A DNA stretch of 64,000 nucleotides from an uncultured Blautia sp. (GCA_934373235.1 CAKROW010000004.1:1-64000); one strand, 5' to 3'; positions 33,719 to 43,300 are shown, numbered from the stretch's first letter. A program made the numbers and translations. Notes: generated from the sequence alone by a model not told the origin.

Positions 33719-34567
33719 TTATTCTCCAAGAAGCGCTTTGTAGATATCCCGCTTTGAAACACCTCTGTCCTTCGCAGCCAGCTTCATTGCATCCTTCCTG
33801 GAATTTCCCTGCTGCTCATACATGGCTACGTGCTCCTCAATGGAAATCTCCTCCCAGGATGCTCTTTTTTCTGCTTCCATTTCACTGCGGCTCCTGCCTT
33901 CGATCACAAGTACACATTCTCCAAGAGGCTTTTCGTCTTTATAAAAATTCAGCAGTTCATCAATGGTAGTACGGAAAGCTGTCTCATGCTTCTTGGTAAG
34001 CTCCCTGCAAAGAGTCATGCGGCGGTTTCCCAGAGTTTCTTTGAGCTCTCCCAGAGTTTTTACCAGTCTGTGAGGTGCCTCGTAAAGAATGATCGTCCTG
34101 GTTTCCCTGGAAAGCTCCTCAAGGATCACCTTTCTCTCCTTCTTATCTGCCGGAAGAAATGCCTCAAAAGCAAAACGTCTTGTATGAAGCCCTGAAAGAG
34201 TCAGGGCAGTAATGCAGGCAGCAGGTCCCGGAAGAGATGTGACCTCAATCCCTGCCTCATAGCACATGGCAGCCAGCTCTTCTCCCGGATCTGAGATACC
34301 AGGTGTCCCTGCATCTGTTATCAGCGCGATATTGGTTCCTGCCAGCATTTTGTCTACAAGCACTCTGCCTTTATCGATCTTGTTATATTCGTGATAACTT
34401 GTCATGGGAGTTTTGATCTCAAAATGATTCAGAAGCTTGATACTGTTGCGGGTATCCTCCGCTGCTATAAGATCAACTTCCTTCAACGTCCTGAGAACCC
34501 GGAATGTGATATCCTCCAGATTCCCGATAGGTGTTGCACAAAGATATAATTTTCCTGTTTCCCTCAT
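33719..34567 (-). CDS. rsmI: 16S rRNA (cytidine1402-2'-O)-methyltransferase
   Basis: A SAM-dependent methyltransferase of the tetrapyrrole-methylase fold that modifies C1402 of 16S rRNA. The opening LYLCATPIGNLEDITFRVL, the loop TDAGTPGISDPG and the later SLPGPAA segment are diagnostic. 282 residues. It is last in the conserved block holB, ricT, yabB-like and rsmI, as in Bacillus. Confidence 0.94.
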   Translation of the reverse strand: MRETGKLYLCATPIGNLEDITFRVLRTLKEVDLIAAEDTRNSIKLLNHFEIKTPMTSYHEYNKIDKGRVLVDKMLAGTNIALITDAGTPGISDPGEELAAMCYEAGIEVTSLPGPAACITALTLSGLHTRRFAFEAFLPADKKERKVILEELSRETRTIILYEAPHRLVKTLGELKETLGNRRMTLCRELTKKHETAFRTTIDELLNFYKDEKPLGECVLVIEGRSRSEMEAEKRASWEEISIEEHVAMYEQQGNSRKDAMKLAAKDRGVSKRDIYKALLGE

Positions 34568-34602
34568 CTTTTTCCTTTCTCCTGTCTGTCTCCGGAATGG
34601 CT

Positions 34603-35343
34603 TTATACCATCTTATAAAGGCGCAGTATATCTTCTGTGTATACGCCGGGTCTCTCGTAAACGATCAGCGGACGTTCCACTGTGATCCTGGAATTTCCGC
34701 CTTTGCAGGCCTCGATCAACACCATGTTCGGCTCCTTGTCAATATATGGATACACCAATTGCATACGCTTGGGTTCCAGCTTATATTTGGTTAAGGTTGC
34801 CAGCAGCTCCACCAGACGGAACGGTCTGTGTACCAGATAAAAACGGCCTTTATCTTTCAGTACTTTTGATGCCTGCTGCGCAATATCATCAAAATTGCAC
34901 AGTATTTCATGACGCGCGATCGCCTTGGGAAGATGTGGGTTGGTCAGTCCATGCTGACCGATCATATACGGTGGATTGCATGTCACCACATGAAAAGAAG
35001 CTGCCCCAAATATTCCGGCAGCTTCCCTGATATCTCCCTGTACGATCTGTATTTTGTCCTGAAGATCATTATATCTCACACTGCGGTCAGCCATCTCTGC
35101 ACATTCTTCCTGAATCTCAAGACCGGTAAAATATTCCCCTTCAGTTCTGTCCTGAAGAAGGATGGGAATAATCCCTGTACCGGTTCCCATATCCAGTGCC
35201 TGCTCGCCTTTCTTCACTTTGGCAAAACCGGAAAGAAGAACTGCATCCATGCCAAAGCAGAATTTCTGCGGGTCCTGGATCACATAAAATCCATTCTGCA
35301 GATCATCCACTCTTTCACCGCACTTAACCAGATCATTTTTCAT
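34603..35343 (-). CDS. trmN6: tRNA1(Val) A37 N6-methyltransferase-like protein
   Basis: A class I SAM methyltransferase. MGTGTGIIPI is the SAM loop, and NPPYM is the N6-adenine methyltransferase catalytic motif. 246 residues. It corresponds by sequence type and position to YabB of Bacillus, beside rsmI. The start overlaps the ricT 3' end by 11 bases. The exact nucleotide target is inferred from the family. Confidence 0.87.
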   Translation of the reverse strand: MKNDLVKCGERVDDLQNGFYVIQDPQKFCFGMDAVLLSGFAKVKKGEQALDMGTGTGIIPILLQDRTEGEYFTGLEIQEECAEMADRSVRYNDLQDKIQIVQGDIREAAGIFGAASFHVVTCNPPYMIGQHGLTNPHLPKAIARHEILCNFDDIAQQASKVLKDKGRFYLVHRPFRLVELLATLTKYKLEPKRMQLVYPYIDKEPNMVLIEACKGGNSRITVERPLIVYERPGVYTEDILRLYKMV

Positions 35344-36235
35344 TTAATTTGGAATCTCCCTTTTTGTCCTCCAGGTTTTTCAGATTCTTCGCTTCCTGAT
35401 CAGAAACCTTTACTTTCTTTTTCCGTGGACGGAATTTAAGATCTCTTACAGGATACTCCTGGATTTCTTTCTCATCGTTTACTTCTACCACGATCTTCAC
35501 AAGCTGGCGAAGAACATTTACACTCTGAACAGTACCTGTGGTTCCGTCCGGTGTTGTAACGGAATCCCCGATTCCCGGAAGATTGCGGTTCAGTTCCTCA
35601 TATGTTTCCTGCTCATTCTTAAGACAGCACATCAGTCGTCCGCATACGCCGGAGATCTTAGTCTGGTTCAGTGAAAGGTTCTGTTCCTTTGCCATCTTGA
35701 TAGATACCGGTGCAAACTCGGAAAGATAGGTATGACAGCATAAACATCTGCCACATATTCCGATTCCTCCCAGAATCTTGGTCTCATCACGGACACCGAT
35801 CTGGCGAAGTTCGATCCTTGTCTTAAACACAGATGCCAGATCCTTGACCAACTGACGGAAATCTATACGTCCGTCTGCTGTGAAGTAAAAAAGCACCTTG
35901 TTATTATCAAATGTATACTCCGCATCAATAAGCTTCATCTCAAGGTTATGCTCTCTGATCTTCTTCTGACAGATCTTAAAAGCATCTTTTTCTCTGACAC
36001 GGTTCTCTGCCTCATGCTCTTCGTCTTCTTTTGTGGCAACACGAAGAACTTCCTTAAGCGGATGAACCACCTCATTCTCCTTAACCTCTCTTGGTTCAAG
36101 GACAACCCGTCCATACTCGATGCCTCTGGCAGTCTCCACGATCACATGGTCTCCTACCTTCACCTTATATGTCTTTGGATTAAAATAATATATTTTTCCT
36201 ACATTTCTGAATCTTACTCCAACTACATTTTCCAT
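35333..36235 (-). CDS. ricT: PSP1-domain protein (RicT/YaaT)
   Basis: A 300-residue PSP1 protein. In Bacillus, YaaT (RicT) works with YlbF and YmcA to assist RNase Y and affects sporulation and competence. The cysteine-rich core ICGRCLCCHTYL and CGRLMCCLKNE, which binds iron-sulfur in the Ric complex, is intact. The C-terminal tail is rich in Lys. It lies between holB and the tRNA methyltransferase gene, the conserved Firmicutes order. Confidence 0.92.
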   Translation of the reverse strand: MENVVGVRFRNVGKIYYFNPKTYKVKVGDHVIVETARGIEYGRVVLEPREVKENEVVHPLKEVLRVATKEDEEHEAENRVREKDAFKICQKKIREHNLEMKLIDAEYTFDNNKVLFYFTADGRIDFRQLVKDLASVFKTRIELRQIGVRDETKILGGIGICGRCLCCHTYLSEFAPVSIKMAKEQNLSLNQTKISGVCGRLMCCLKNEQETYEELNRNLPGIGDSVTTPDGTTGTVQSVNVLRQLVKIVVEVNDEKEIQEYPVRDLKFRPRKKKVKVSDQEAKNLKNLEDKKGDSKLNEK

Positions 36236-36241
36236 TCTATG

Positions 36242-37231
36242 TTATTTCTCCCTAATTGTCAGGAACAGAAGTTCAAGAGCAAGTTCAAAGTTTACATTTG
36301 CACGGAGACGTACCTTGGTCTTCTCCAGTGCCTCCAGAATTTTCTCAATATTTTCATAAGAACGCTCGCTGGCCTGCTCTCTGATAAAGTTCAATTCCTG
36401 CTTAAATACCAGATTGTCTATTTCCCTTGTTGCTTTAAACATCAGAACATCGCGGAACCAGAACTGAAAAATATCCAGATAATCATTAATATTATTCTTG
36501 TCCATGGAAAGCTGTTTGATTGCTTCTGTCAGCTCGTAAACTTCCATGGTATTGGCATACTTCAGTATTTTAAGCGCATTGGCTGTCATATCCGCAAATT
36601 CCTGTGAGGTGGCAACCTCCCTGGCTTTACCAATGCTTCCCTGTGCATAGGATGCATCGATCTCTGCCTGATAATCCGGAACCTGAAGATGCTCCATCAG
36701 ATACTTCTTCACCAGTCCGTCATCCACAACCTTAAGATCCAGACGTACACAACGTGACTGAATGGTCGGAAGAAGACTGTCTGCGTTGCAGGTAAGAAGC
36801 ATGATAACTGCATATTCCGGCGGTTCCTCTATGGTTTTCAGAAGGGCATTCTGTGCCTGTACTGTCATCATCTCCGCATCCGGAATGATGTAGATCTTGT
36901 ATGGGCTGCAGTATGGCCTTATATCCACATCATGGATCACCTGCTCCCTGATCTCATCAATACTGATAGTTCCAGGCTTCTCATGTGTAACCGTAATGAT
37001 ATCCGGATGATTCTTACCAATTACCTTCTTACAGGAATCACAGGTCATACATGGCTCTGTCTCACCACTCTCACACTGCAGAGCTGCTGCAAAAGTCCCT
37101 GCCAGGAGCTTCTTGCCGGAACCCGGTTCACCTGTAAAAATATAAGAATGGGACACCTTCTCTGTCTCAATGGCATTCTTTAAATGCCTGATTATATCGT
37201 CATGGCCGATGATATCATGAAAACCTGCCAT
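36242..37231 (-). CDS. holB: DNA polymerase III delta' subunit
   Basis: A clamp-loader subunit of the AAA+ family. Walker A GEPGSGKK, a four-cysteine zinc module (CESGETEPCMTCDSCKK) and the sensor region TIEEPPEYAV are visible. About 329 residues from the ATG at 37231, which has GAGGTG eight bases upstream. It sits above ricT as in Bacillus. Confidence 0.92.
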   Translation of the reverse strand: MAGFHDIIGHDDIIRHLKNAIETEKVSHSYIFTGEPGSGKKLLAGTFAAALQCESGETEPCMTCDSCKKVIGKNHPDIITVTHEKPGTISIDEIREQVIHDVDIRPYCSPYKIYIIPDAEMMTVQAQNALLKTIEEPPEYAVIMLLTCNADSLLPTIQSRCVRLDLKVVDDGLVKKYLMEHLQVPDYQAEIDASYAQGSIGKAREVATSQEFADMTANALKILKYANTMEVYELTEAIKQLSMDKNNINDYLDIFQFWFRDVLMFKATREIDNLVFKQELNFIREQASERSYENIEKILEALEKTKVRLRANVNFELALELLFLTIREK

Positions 37232-37301
37232 AAGAATCACCTCTCTTTTGCCTTTTCATAGATTATACCATAATCTTATACATAAAAAAAACTATTTTTC
37301 C

Positions 37302-37889
37302 CTACTTTACTGATTTTATATATTTTAGAATCTCTTCCACACACTTATCCAGATTATGATTCTCGAAGCGCTTATCTATACCTGCTTTCAGAATTTTTTC
37401 TTCTGAAAAGTCCTCCTGGTCCGCAAGAAATCGTCTGCACATTTCCTCATATTTGGGCTTTTCCTGCTCTTTCTCCCTGCGAATGGCACGTTCCAGACGT
37501 TCCCCGTCTTCCACCTGGATATACAGAGGACACATCACCTTTTCCCCGTAATATTCCTTAAGCTTCACATAAGATTCCAGGGTGCCGATTCCCAGATAAT
37601 CCTTCCCTGAGGTTCCGATCTGTCCGTCATCCGCTGTGAAATAAGTCCAGGGACCATAGACTGTCTGATAAGTACGTGCCTCGATCAGTGCCCCTTTGTT
37701 CCTGAATTCCTCAAGCTTCTTCTCATCTGTGAAATAATATTCTCTGCCGTTCACCTCACCGTCACGGATCGGACGTGTGGTATAGATAACCAGCTTCTGA
37801 AGCTCCGGCTCTTCCTGAGCTGCCAGTCTCTTATAGATCGTATCTTTTCCAGATGAGCTCTTGCCCATGATATAAAATATTTTTCCCAT
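37302..37889 (-). CDS. Guanylate-kinase-like nucleotide kinase
   Basis: A 195-residue P-loop kinase with GKSSSGKDT at residues 9-17 and the guanylate kinase segment YTTRPIRDGEVNGREYYF. The family phosphorylates GMP to GDP. The protein departs from standard Gmk after residue 75. In Bacillus the equivalent place between yaaO and holB is filled by thymidylate kinase (tmk), so this is a different enzyme in the same slot. The main housekeeping Gmk is probably elsewhere; substrate should be regarded as uncertain. Confidence 0.8.
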   Translation of the reverse strand: MGKIFYIMGKSSSGKDTIYKRLAAQEEPELQKLVIYTTRPIRDGEVNGREYYFTDEKKLEEFRNKGALIEARTYQTVYGPWTYFTADDGQIGTSGKDYLGIGTLESYVKLKEYYGEKVMCPLYIQVEDGERLERAIRREKEQEKPKYEEMCRRFLADQEDFSEEKILKAGIDKRFENHNLDKCVEEILKYIKSVK

Positions 37890-37930
37890 ATTGTGTCTGA
37901 CCTTTCCCGGTCTTTAATCCTCATTTATTC

Positions 37931-39433
37931 TTACTGACAGATCCTCACATCACTGCTTACAACACAGATCGTCTCACCGGATATATCAGTCATTCCCTGA
38001 AGCTCAAAGCCCTCATCAAGGTATCTTCTCATATTTTTTACCAAAAGTCCAGTAATCTGTTCTCCCGGAACAATGATGGGGATTCCCGGCGGATACAGAT
38101 ACGCAAACTCCGCAGATACCTTTCCAATACTCTCCTCCAGAGGGTATGACTCACTCATGGCATCCATAGCCTGCGATATACGCATGATCTGTTTCAGCTC
38201 TCCTGCCTTGCACTGACATTGTGATGATCCTTTATCCGGATCTCCGTTCCCATCCGGCGTATGTTTCCTGTTGGATTCTTTTTCTGCTTCTGCATATTTT
38301 AACGATTCTCTTCTGTCGATCTCTTCAACTGCTGCACATAATCGGTCAAAGCCTTCCTGCGTATCCCCTACTGCCGACAATGCAAGAACATATTTCTCAG
38401 CTTCCATCTCCATTTCCAGATGAAATTCCTCACGCAGGATCTGATGAAGCTGTTTCCCGTTCATGGAACTGTTGACTGTGGACAAAAGTATCTTGGATCT
38501 GTCAAAATCAGAAATTCTCTTTTCACGGCTGATCTCCGGAGTAACCAGACGGATATACCTGCATTTTTCAAGTCTCTTACGTGTCTTTTCAAGCATATCT
38601 GTATAAACCCTGAACATCTCTGTTCCATCCTTCTCAAGTTTAGCCATACATGCGTCAATACTGCTCATAAGGATATAGGACGGACTGCTGCTCTGATAGA
38701 TTCCCAGGAAACGCTTAAGCAAAGCTCTGTCAACCCGGTCACTGCATCTGTGAATCAATCCCGTCTGTGTCATACTTGGCAGAGTCTTATGAACACTGTT
38801 GATCACAATATCTGCTCCCAGCGCTGCTGCCGATTCCGGAAAATATTCCGAAAACCTGAAATGTGCTCCATGAGCCTCATCCACGATCAGTGGTATCCCG
38901 CAGGCATGAGCAATGTCCGATATTTTTTTGATGTCTGATACCACACCGTCATATGTAGGTGATGTGATCAGAACTGCTTCTATGTCCGGATTTTCCGCAA
39001 GACACATTTCCACACGGTGAGGAGAAATTCCTCCGTTTATCCCCAATTCCGGATCTTCATGTGGATAAATATACGTAGATCTCAGTTCTCTGAGATAGAT
39101 TGCATGATAAACAGCTTTGTGACAGTTGCGGGCAATGAGAATATGTCCGCCTTTCTTCACTGCCGCTGAAACTGCTGCAAGAATCGCACCTGAGCTTCCA
39201 TTGATACTGTAAAAGCTCTCAGGTACTCCATAAAGACGTGCTGCATCTTCCTGGGCCTTTTTAAGGATACCCTCCGGATGATGAAGGTTGTCAAAACCTG
39301 TTATTTCCGTTATATCTCTTTCTACAGGGAAATCCCCTGCCACAGACAGAGGATTTCTCTTATGTCCCGGCATGTGAAACGGATAATAATCCGTCTTTCC
39401 ATATGCCTCAAGTTTCTCATAAAATCTGTCCAT
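37931..39433 (-). CDS. Orn/Lys/Arg decarboxylase family PLP enzyme
   Basis: A 500-residue fold-type I PLP enzyme. The conserved H-K pair is seen in NSVHKTLPSMTQT and the aspartate in VDEAHGAHF; SINGSSGA starts the cofactor-binding part. Family members decarboxylate ornithine, lysine or arginine for polyamines or acid stress. It corresponds to YaaO of Bacillus, at the head of the same gene block. The C-terminal domain is present. Substrate is not resolved. Confidence 0.88.
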   Translation of the reverse strand: MDRFYEKLEAYGKTDYYPFHMPGHKRNPLSVAGDFPVERDITEITGFDNLHHPEGILKKAQEDAARLYGVPESFYSINGSSGAILAAVSAAVKKGGHILIARNCHKAVYHAIYLRELRSTYIYPHEDPELGINGGISPHRVEMCLAENPDIEAVLITSPTYDGVVSDIKKISDIAHACGIPLIVDEAHGAHFRFSEYFPESAAALGADIVINSVHKTLPSMTQTGLIHRCSDRVDRALLKRFLGIYQSSSPSYILMSSIDACMAKLEKDGTEMFRVYTDMLEKTRKRLEKCRYIRLVTPEISREKRISDFDRSKILLSTVNSSMNGKQLHQILREEFHLEMEMEAEKYVLALSAVGDTQEGFDRLCAAVEEIDRRESLKYAEAEKESNRKHTPDGNGDPDKGSSQCQCKAGELKQIMRISQAMDAMSESYPLEESIGKVSAEFAYLYPPGIPIIVPGEQITGLLVKNMRRYLDEGFELQGMTDISGETICVVSSDVRICQ

Positions 39434-39570
39434 AACGCTCCTTTATAATGTATAAACCCGGTTAACGTGACACCCCCTCACAATTAACTTCAGAAAAATT
39501 ATACACTACTTACAGTTAAATGAACAGTTAATTCTTTGCCACCCTCTGTTTACCCCTCGGTGAAAACAGT

Positions 39571-39595
39571 CAGAGCTTTTTCTTAACATGCTCTG
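39571..39595 (-). terminator. Weak terminator-like hairpin after nagA
   Basis: CAGAGC (39571-39576) and GCTCTG (39590-39595) form a 6-base stem after the nagA stop, followed on the minus strand by ACTGTTTTC. Weak. Confidence 0.35.
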
Positions 39596-39607
39596 ATAAA
39601 ACGGACT

Positions 39608-40786
39608 TTAGTATGTACCAGACTCCAATAGCCTGCCTCGTTTAAACACAGCCTTAAGCTCCAGCTCCCCGTTGAGAAGCAGAAGATCTGCCGTCTTGCC
39701 TGCTGTGATCGAACCTGTCTCCGTATCAATGCCCAGACATTTAGCCGGATTGATGGTCGCACAGGCAATGGCAGTCTCCAGAGGAATATTCATTTCCTTA
39801 ACTGCTGTTCTCACACAGTCTGCCAGATTGGTCACAGAACCTGCTATGGCTCCATCTGATACCAGGGTCGCAAGCTTACCCTTTACGTCAACGTCCAGCC
39901 CCCCAAGTGTATACCTGCCATCCTTCATTCCTGTGGCACGCATACTGTCGCTGATAAGAACTATCCTGTCCTCTCCCAGCATTTTAAAGGTGGCTCTCAC
40001 AGTTGCCGGATGGATATGGATTCCATCACAGATCAGCTCTGCCACCACCTGTGGACTGTCCACAACTGCTCCTACTACTCCCGGTGCTCTGTGAGAAAAT
40101 CCGGACATGGCATTATAGAGATGTACTGCATGATCTGCTCCTGCATCAAATGCAGCCTTCGCACAGTCATAATCTGCATTGGTATGTGCAAGGGAAATAT
40201 GTACTTTATCCTTCATATTATGGATAAATTCCATGAAATTCTCACTGTCCTCAGGAGCCACTCCCAGATACTTCACAAGCCCTTCCGATGCACCCAGGAA
40301 TTCCTCTGCCACCTTGTCATTGCATGACAGGATATTCCGTTCATCCTGTGCTCCCTTCTTGGCCTTGCTGATAAAAGGCCCCTCCATGTTGATTCCTACA
40401 AGATCAGCCCGCAACGGTGCTGCTTCTCCGGATTCCATTCTCTGTCTCTGCTTCCTTCGGTAATCTGCCCCATTTTTCAAAATATGATTCAGTTCTTCCA
40501 CAGGAAGAGTCATTGTAGCCGGGCAAATAGAAGTTACTCCGACAGACAGCTCATATCTGGCCAGTTCATCAACAACCTCCTGTGTTCCATCACAGAAATC
40601 TGCTCCCATACAACCGTGAAAATGCATGTCGATTAGACCGGGAACAGCATAACATCCCTGTCCATCTATAATCGTCTCATCCTTGTCTCCCGACGGATAC
40701 TCTGTAAATCTGCCATCCCTTATATAAATCTCGCCGTCTTTAAAACTTTTATCCTCTGTGTAAACCTTCACATTACGAATGATCAT
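39608..40786 (-). CDS. nagA: N-acetylglucosamine-6-phosphate deacetylase
   Basis: It removes acetate from GlcNAc-6-P in amino-sugar breakdown and wall recycling. Amidohydrolase fold: metal motif IDMHFHGCMG, SLAHTNADYD, AVHLYNAMSGF and the catalytic aspartate region LISDSM. About 392 residues from the ATG at 40786, which follows GGAGG by nine bases inside the nagB tail. It acts just before NagB. Confidence 0.93.
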   Translation of the reverse strand: MIIRNVKVYTEDKSFKDGEIYIRDGRFTEYPSGDKDETIIDGQGCYAVPGLIDMHFHGCMGADFCDGTQEVVDELARYELSVGVTSICPATMTLPVEELNHILKNGADYRRKQRQRMESGEAAPLRADLVGINMEGPFISKAKKGAQDERNILSCNDKVAEEFLGASEGLVKYLGVAPEDSENFMEFIHNMKDKVHISLAHTNADYDCAKAAFDAGADHAVHLYNAMSGFSHRAPGVVGAVVDSPQVVAELICDGIHIHPATVRATFKMLGEDRIVLISDSMRATGMKDGRYTLGGLDVDVKGKLATLVSDGAIAGSVTNLADCVRTAVKEMNIPLETAIACATINPAKCLGIDTETGSITAGKTADLLLLNGELELKAVFKRGRLLESGTY

Positions 40787-40790
40787 CCTG

Positions 40791-41531
40791 TTACGCCTCC
40801 AGATCCAGAAGTCTGCCAAGTGCTGCCTTATCTCCTACAACAGTCACATCATTGTGAAGCTGAAGTACAGAAGCCGGAACCTCCGGTGTGATCGGACCAC
40901 GGAAGGCCTTCTCCATGATCTCTGCCTTATCTGCTCCGGATGCCACAAGAAGTATCTTCTTTGCCTGCATGATGGACTTGATACCCATAGTGTACGCCTG
41001 CCTGGGCACATCCTCCTCACATTCAAAAAATCTCTTATTCGCCTCAATCGTGCTCTCTGTCAGATCCACGCAATGTGTTTCCTTGCCAAAGGCAACTCCC
41101 GGCTCATTGAAGCCGATATGTCCATTATGGCCGATTCCAAGAAGCTGAAGATCAATTCCTCCAACACTGCGGATGATCTCATCGTAAAGAGCACACGCCC
41201 TGTCACTGTCAGGTTCCAGTCCGTCAGGCACAAAAGTCCTGCTCTTATCAATATTCACATGATCAAATAAATGTGTATTCATGAAATATCTGTAACTCTG
41301 GTCATTGTCCCCGGAAAGTCCCTTATACTCGTCCAGGTTCACACTGGTAACCTGAGAAAAATCCAGATCTCCCTTCTTATACCACTCTACAAGCTGTTCA
41401 TAAGTTCCAACCGGTGTGGAACCTGTAGCCAGTCCCAGCACACAGTTAGGCTTCAGGATCACCTGCGCTGAAATAATATTGGCAGCCTTTCTGCTCATTT
41501 CCCTGTAATCTTCTCCACAATAAATCTTCAT
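40791..41531 (-). CDS. nagB: Glucosamine-6-phosphate deaminase
   Basis: It converts GlcN-6-P to fructose-6-P and ammonia. LGLATGSTPVGTYEQL, the active segment LDEYKGLSG and GIGHNGHIGFNEPG are present. 246 residues. It stands between cutC and nagA with short gaps, in one operon led by the DeoR-type gene. Confidence 0.94.
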   Translation of the reverse strand: MKIYCGEDYREMSRKAANIISAQVILKPNCVLGLATGSTPVGTYEQLVEWYKKGDLDFSQVTSVNLDEYKGLSGDNDQSYRYFMNTHLFDHVNIDKSRTFVPDGLEPDSDRACALYDEIIRSVGGIDLQLLGIGHNGHIGFNEPGVAFGKETHCVDLTESTIEANKRFFECEEDVPRQAYTMGIKSIMQAKKILLVASGADKAEIMEKAFRGPITPEVPASVLQLHNDVTVVGDKAALGRLLDLEA

Positions 41532-41556
41532 AAAAATCCCCTTTCGTATTTAAACT

Positions 41557-42318
41557 TTATTCCTGTCCGGCATACATATCCAGTATTTCTCTGGCTTCCC
41601 GGATCTTCTTCTCATCTGTACGCCATATCTCATATTCGCTTAAAGAAGGCAATCCCATATGCACCCCTTCTTTGCGGTATGTCATGGCACTGTCCAGTGT
41701 GACCTTACCCGACATATGATAGGCTCTTATTTCGGTTCTCCTGTACAGATTACGGATTACATCTGCATTTACTCCGCTTCCTGCCTGGATCACGATTCTT
41801 CCTGCGCTTCGCTCTGCCAGTTTCCTCAGAAGATCTGCTCCCTCTGTACAGGTATCCTTTTGTCCTGACGTAAGTATGGTATTGATTCCCAATTCCACTG
41901 CTTCCTCCAGTGTATCAAAAGGATCTGAACACACATCAAAAGCTCTGTGCAGTGTCACAGACATATCGCCTGCTGCTTCTTTAAGAAGTGCCATCCGTGC
42001 TGTATCCAGCCGTCCGTCCGGCTTCAGGACGCCAAATACTGCACCCTCTGCCCCCAGTTCCCTGAACATTCTCACCGCACTTCTCATTTCCTCAAACTCA
42101 GATTCCGTATAACAGAAATCTCCGAATCTGGGTCTGATCAGAACATGAACCGGAATATCTGTCTTCTTCCTGATCTCCCTAAAAAGCCATGGACCCGGTG
42201 TGGTTCCCCCGATCACCAGATTACTGCACAGCTCCAGTCTCATTGCTCCACCCATTGTGGCTGCAACTGCAGATTCCACAGAATCCACACATGCCTCCAG
42301 CATAATACTGTCTCCCAT
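41557..42318 (-). CDS. cutC: CutC family protein
   Basis: A 253-residue TIM-barrel protein of the CutC family. MLEACVDSVESA at the start and the motif HVLIRPRFGDFCY are typical. First linked to copper tolerance, its biochemical role is still debated. Placement between a DeoR regulator and nagB suggests a sugar-related role here, but that is only context. The ATG at 42318 has GGAGA about eleven bases upstream. Confidence 0.85.
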   Translation of the reverse strand: MGDSIMLEACVDSVESAVAATMGGAMRLELCSNLVIGGTTPGPWLFREIRKKTDIPVHVLIRPRFGDFCYTESEFEEMRSAVRMFRELGAEGAVFGVLKPDGRLDTARMALLKEAAGDMSVTLHRAFDVCSDPFDTLEEAVELGINTILTSGQKDTCTEGADLLRKLAERSAGRIVIQAGSGVNADVIRNLYRRTEIRAYHMSGKVTLDSAMTYRKEGVHMGLPSLSEYEIWRTDEKKIREAREILDMYAGQE

Positions 42319-42340
42319 AATTCCCTATCTCCATTGTCTG

Positions 42341-43102
42341 TCAGATCAGCTTCACCCCTGCCGCCTCAACTGACTTCACAATATTCTCATCTGGCATTTC
42401 ATCTGTGATGATCCCGCTGACATCATCCAAATGTGCGAATTTATACGAATCATTAAAATAAAACTTCTCCTTCTCCATTACCACGTAGCTGTGTCTGCTG
42501 CTGTTCATCACGGTTCTCTTGGTCAGACCGTCTGTAGCTCCCTGGGCAGTGATACCCATATCCAGCATATCTACTCCGCAGCACCCCACAAAAGCCCTGT
42601 CAAAGCTGTACTGCCTGATCACCTCCATAGCTGCTGCCCCCATAAATCCATTGACAGACAGATACATATCTCCACCTGTTCCAATGGTGGTGATCGCAGG
42701 TTCATGCGCCAGTATCTGCAGAATATCGATCATATTGCTTACCACAGTCACCGTCATCCGTTTCGCTGCAAGCAGCTTCGCAAGCTCAATATTACTTGTG
42801 GAAATATCAAGAAATACTGTCTCGTTCTTCCTGATAAGATGCAATGCCTTCTCTGCGATCAGCTTCTTCTTATCCAGATTGTATTCCCGTCGGTTCACAA
42901 CATCTCTCTGAAGAGGGTAATCTCTGGAAAGAATGGCTCCTCCATAAGTTCTCTTCAGCTTCCCTGCGTTCTCCAGACTCTTAAGATCCTTACGGATGCA
43001 GTCCTCTGTCACCCTGAAATATTCACTCAGTTCCTTAACCCTGACCTTACCCTGCTCCTGCAGACAAAGCTCAATAGCAGCCTGTCTCTCTTCTGTAAAC
43101 AT
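42341..43102 (-). CDS. DeoR-family transcriptional regulator
   Basis: About 253 residues. N-terminal winged helix (RVKELSEYFRVTEDCIRKDL) followed by the DeoR sensor domain with IGTGGDMYLS and the late DGLTKRTV segment, which binds phosphosugars in this family. I start at the ATG at 43102, after AAAGGA; the frame upstream is part of the leader. First gene of the cutC-nagB-nagA operon, so an amino-sugar phosphate is the likely inducer. Confidence 0.88.
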   Translation of the reverse strand: MFTEERQAAIELCLQEQGKVRVKELSEYFRVTEDCIRKDLKSLENAGKLKRTYGGAILSRDYPLQRDVVNRREYNLDKKKLIAEKALHLIRKNETVFLDISTSNIELAKLLAAKRMTVTVVSNMIDILQILAHEPAITTIGTGGDMYLSVNGFMGAAAMEVIRQYSFDRAFVGCCGVDMLDMGITAQGATDGLTKRTVMNSSRHSYVVMEKEKFYFNDSYKFAHLDDVSGIITDEMPDENIVKSVEAAGVKLI

Positions 43103-43141
43103 AAGCTCTGTTCCTTTCCACCCATTCATTTCCATAATCTG

Positions 43142-43170
43142 AGTATAACAACCGAACATATTTTTGTCAA
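43142..43170 (-). promoter_or_regulatory. Promoter of the deoR-cutC-nagBA operon
   Basis: Minus-strand -35 TTGACA (43165-43170), spacer 17, -10 TATACT (43142-43147). It lies 40 bases above the DeoR start codon. Confidence 0.85.
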
Positions 43171-43180
43171 TCGTTTTTTA

Positions 43181-43207
43181 TTGTTTCATCTTGTTTCTTA
43201 TTGTTTC
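43181..43207. promoter_or_regulatory. Three direct repeats spaced 10 bases (operator candidate)
   Basis: TTGTTTC occurs at 43181-43187, 43191-43197 and 43201-43207, exactly ten bases apart, just above the -35. On the minus strand it reads GAAACAA three times. Repeats on one DNA face are a common operator form for DeoR-family proteins. Confidence 0.65.
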
Positions 43208-43241
43208 GCATCAACTCAGATGCAGTGCGATCCTGCCCGGA

Positions 43242-43300
43242 GGGCTTTTTTATGACATTGGAACATTACGGAGTAATTTTCTATGTCATAAAAAAAGCCC
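43242..43300. terminator. Large nested inverted repeat downstream of the response regulator
   Basis: GGGCTTTTTTATGACAT (43242-43258) pairs with ATGTCATAAAAAAAGCCC (43283-43300), and an inner ATTAC/GTAAT hairpin sits at 43265-43277. It can act as a terminator in either direction. Confidence 0.6.
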
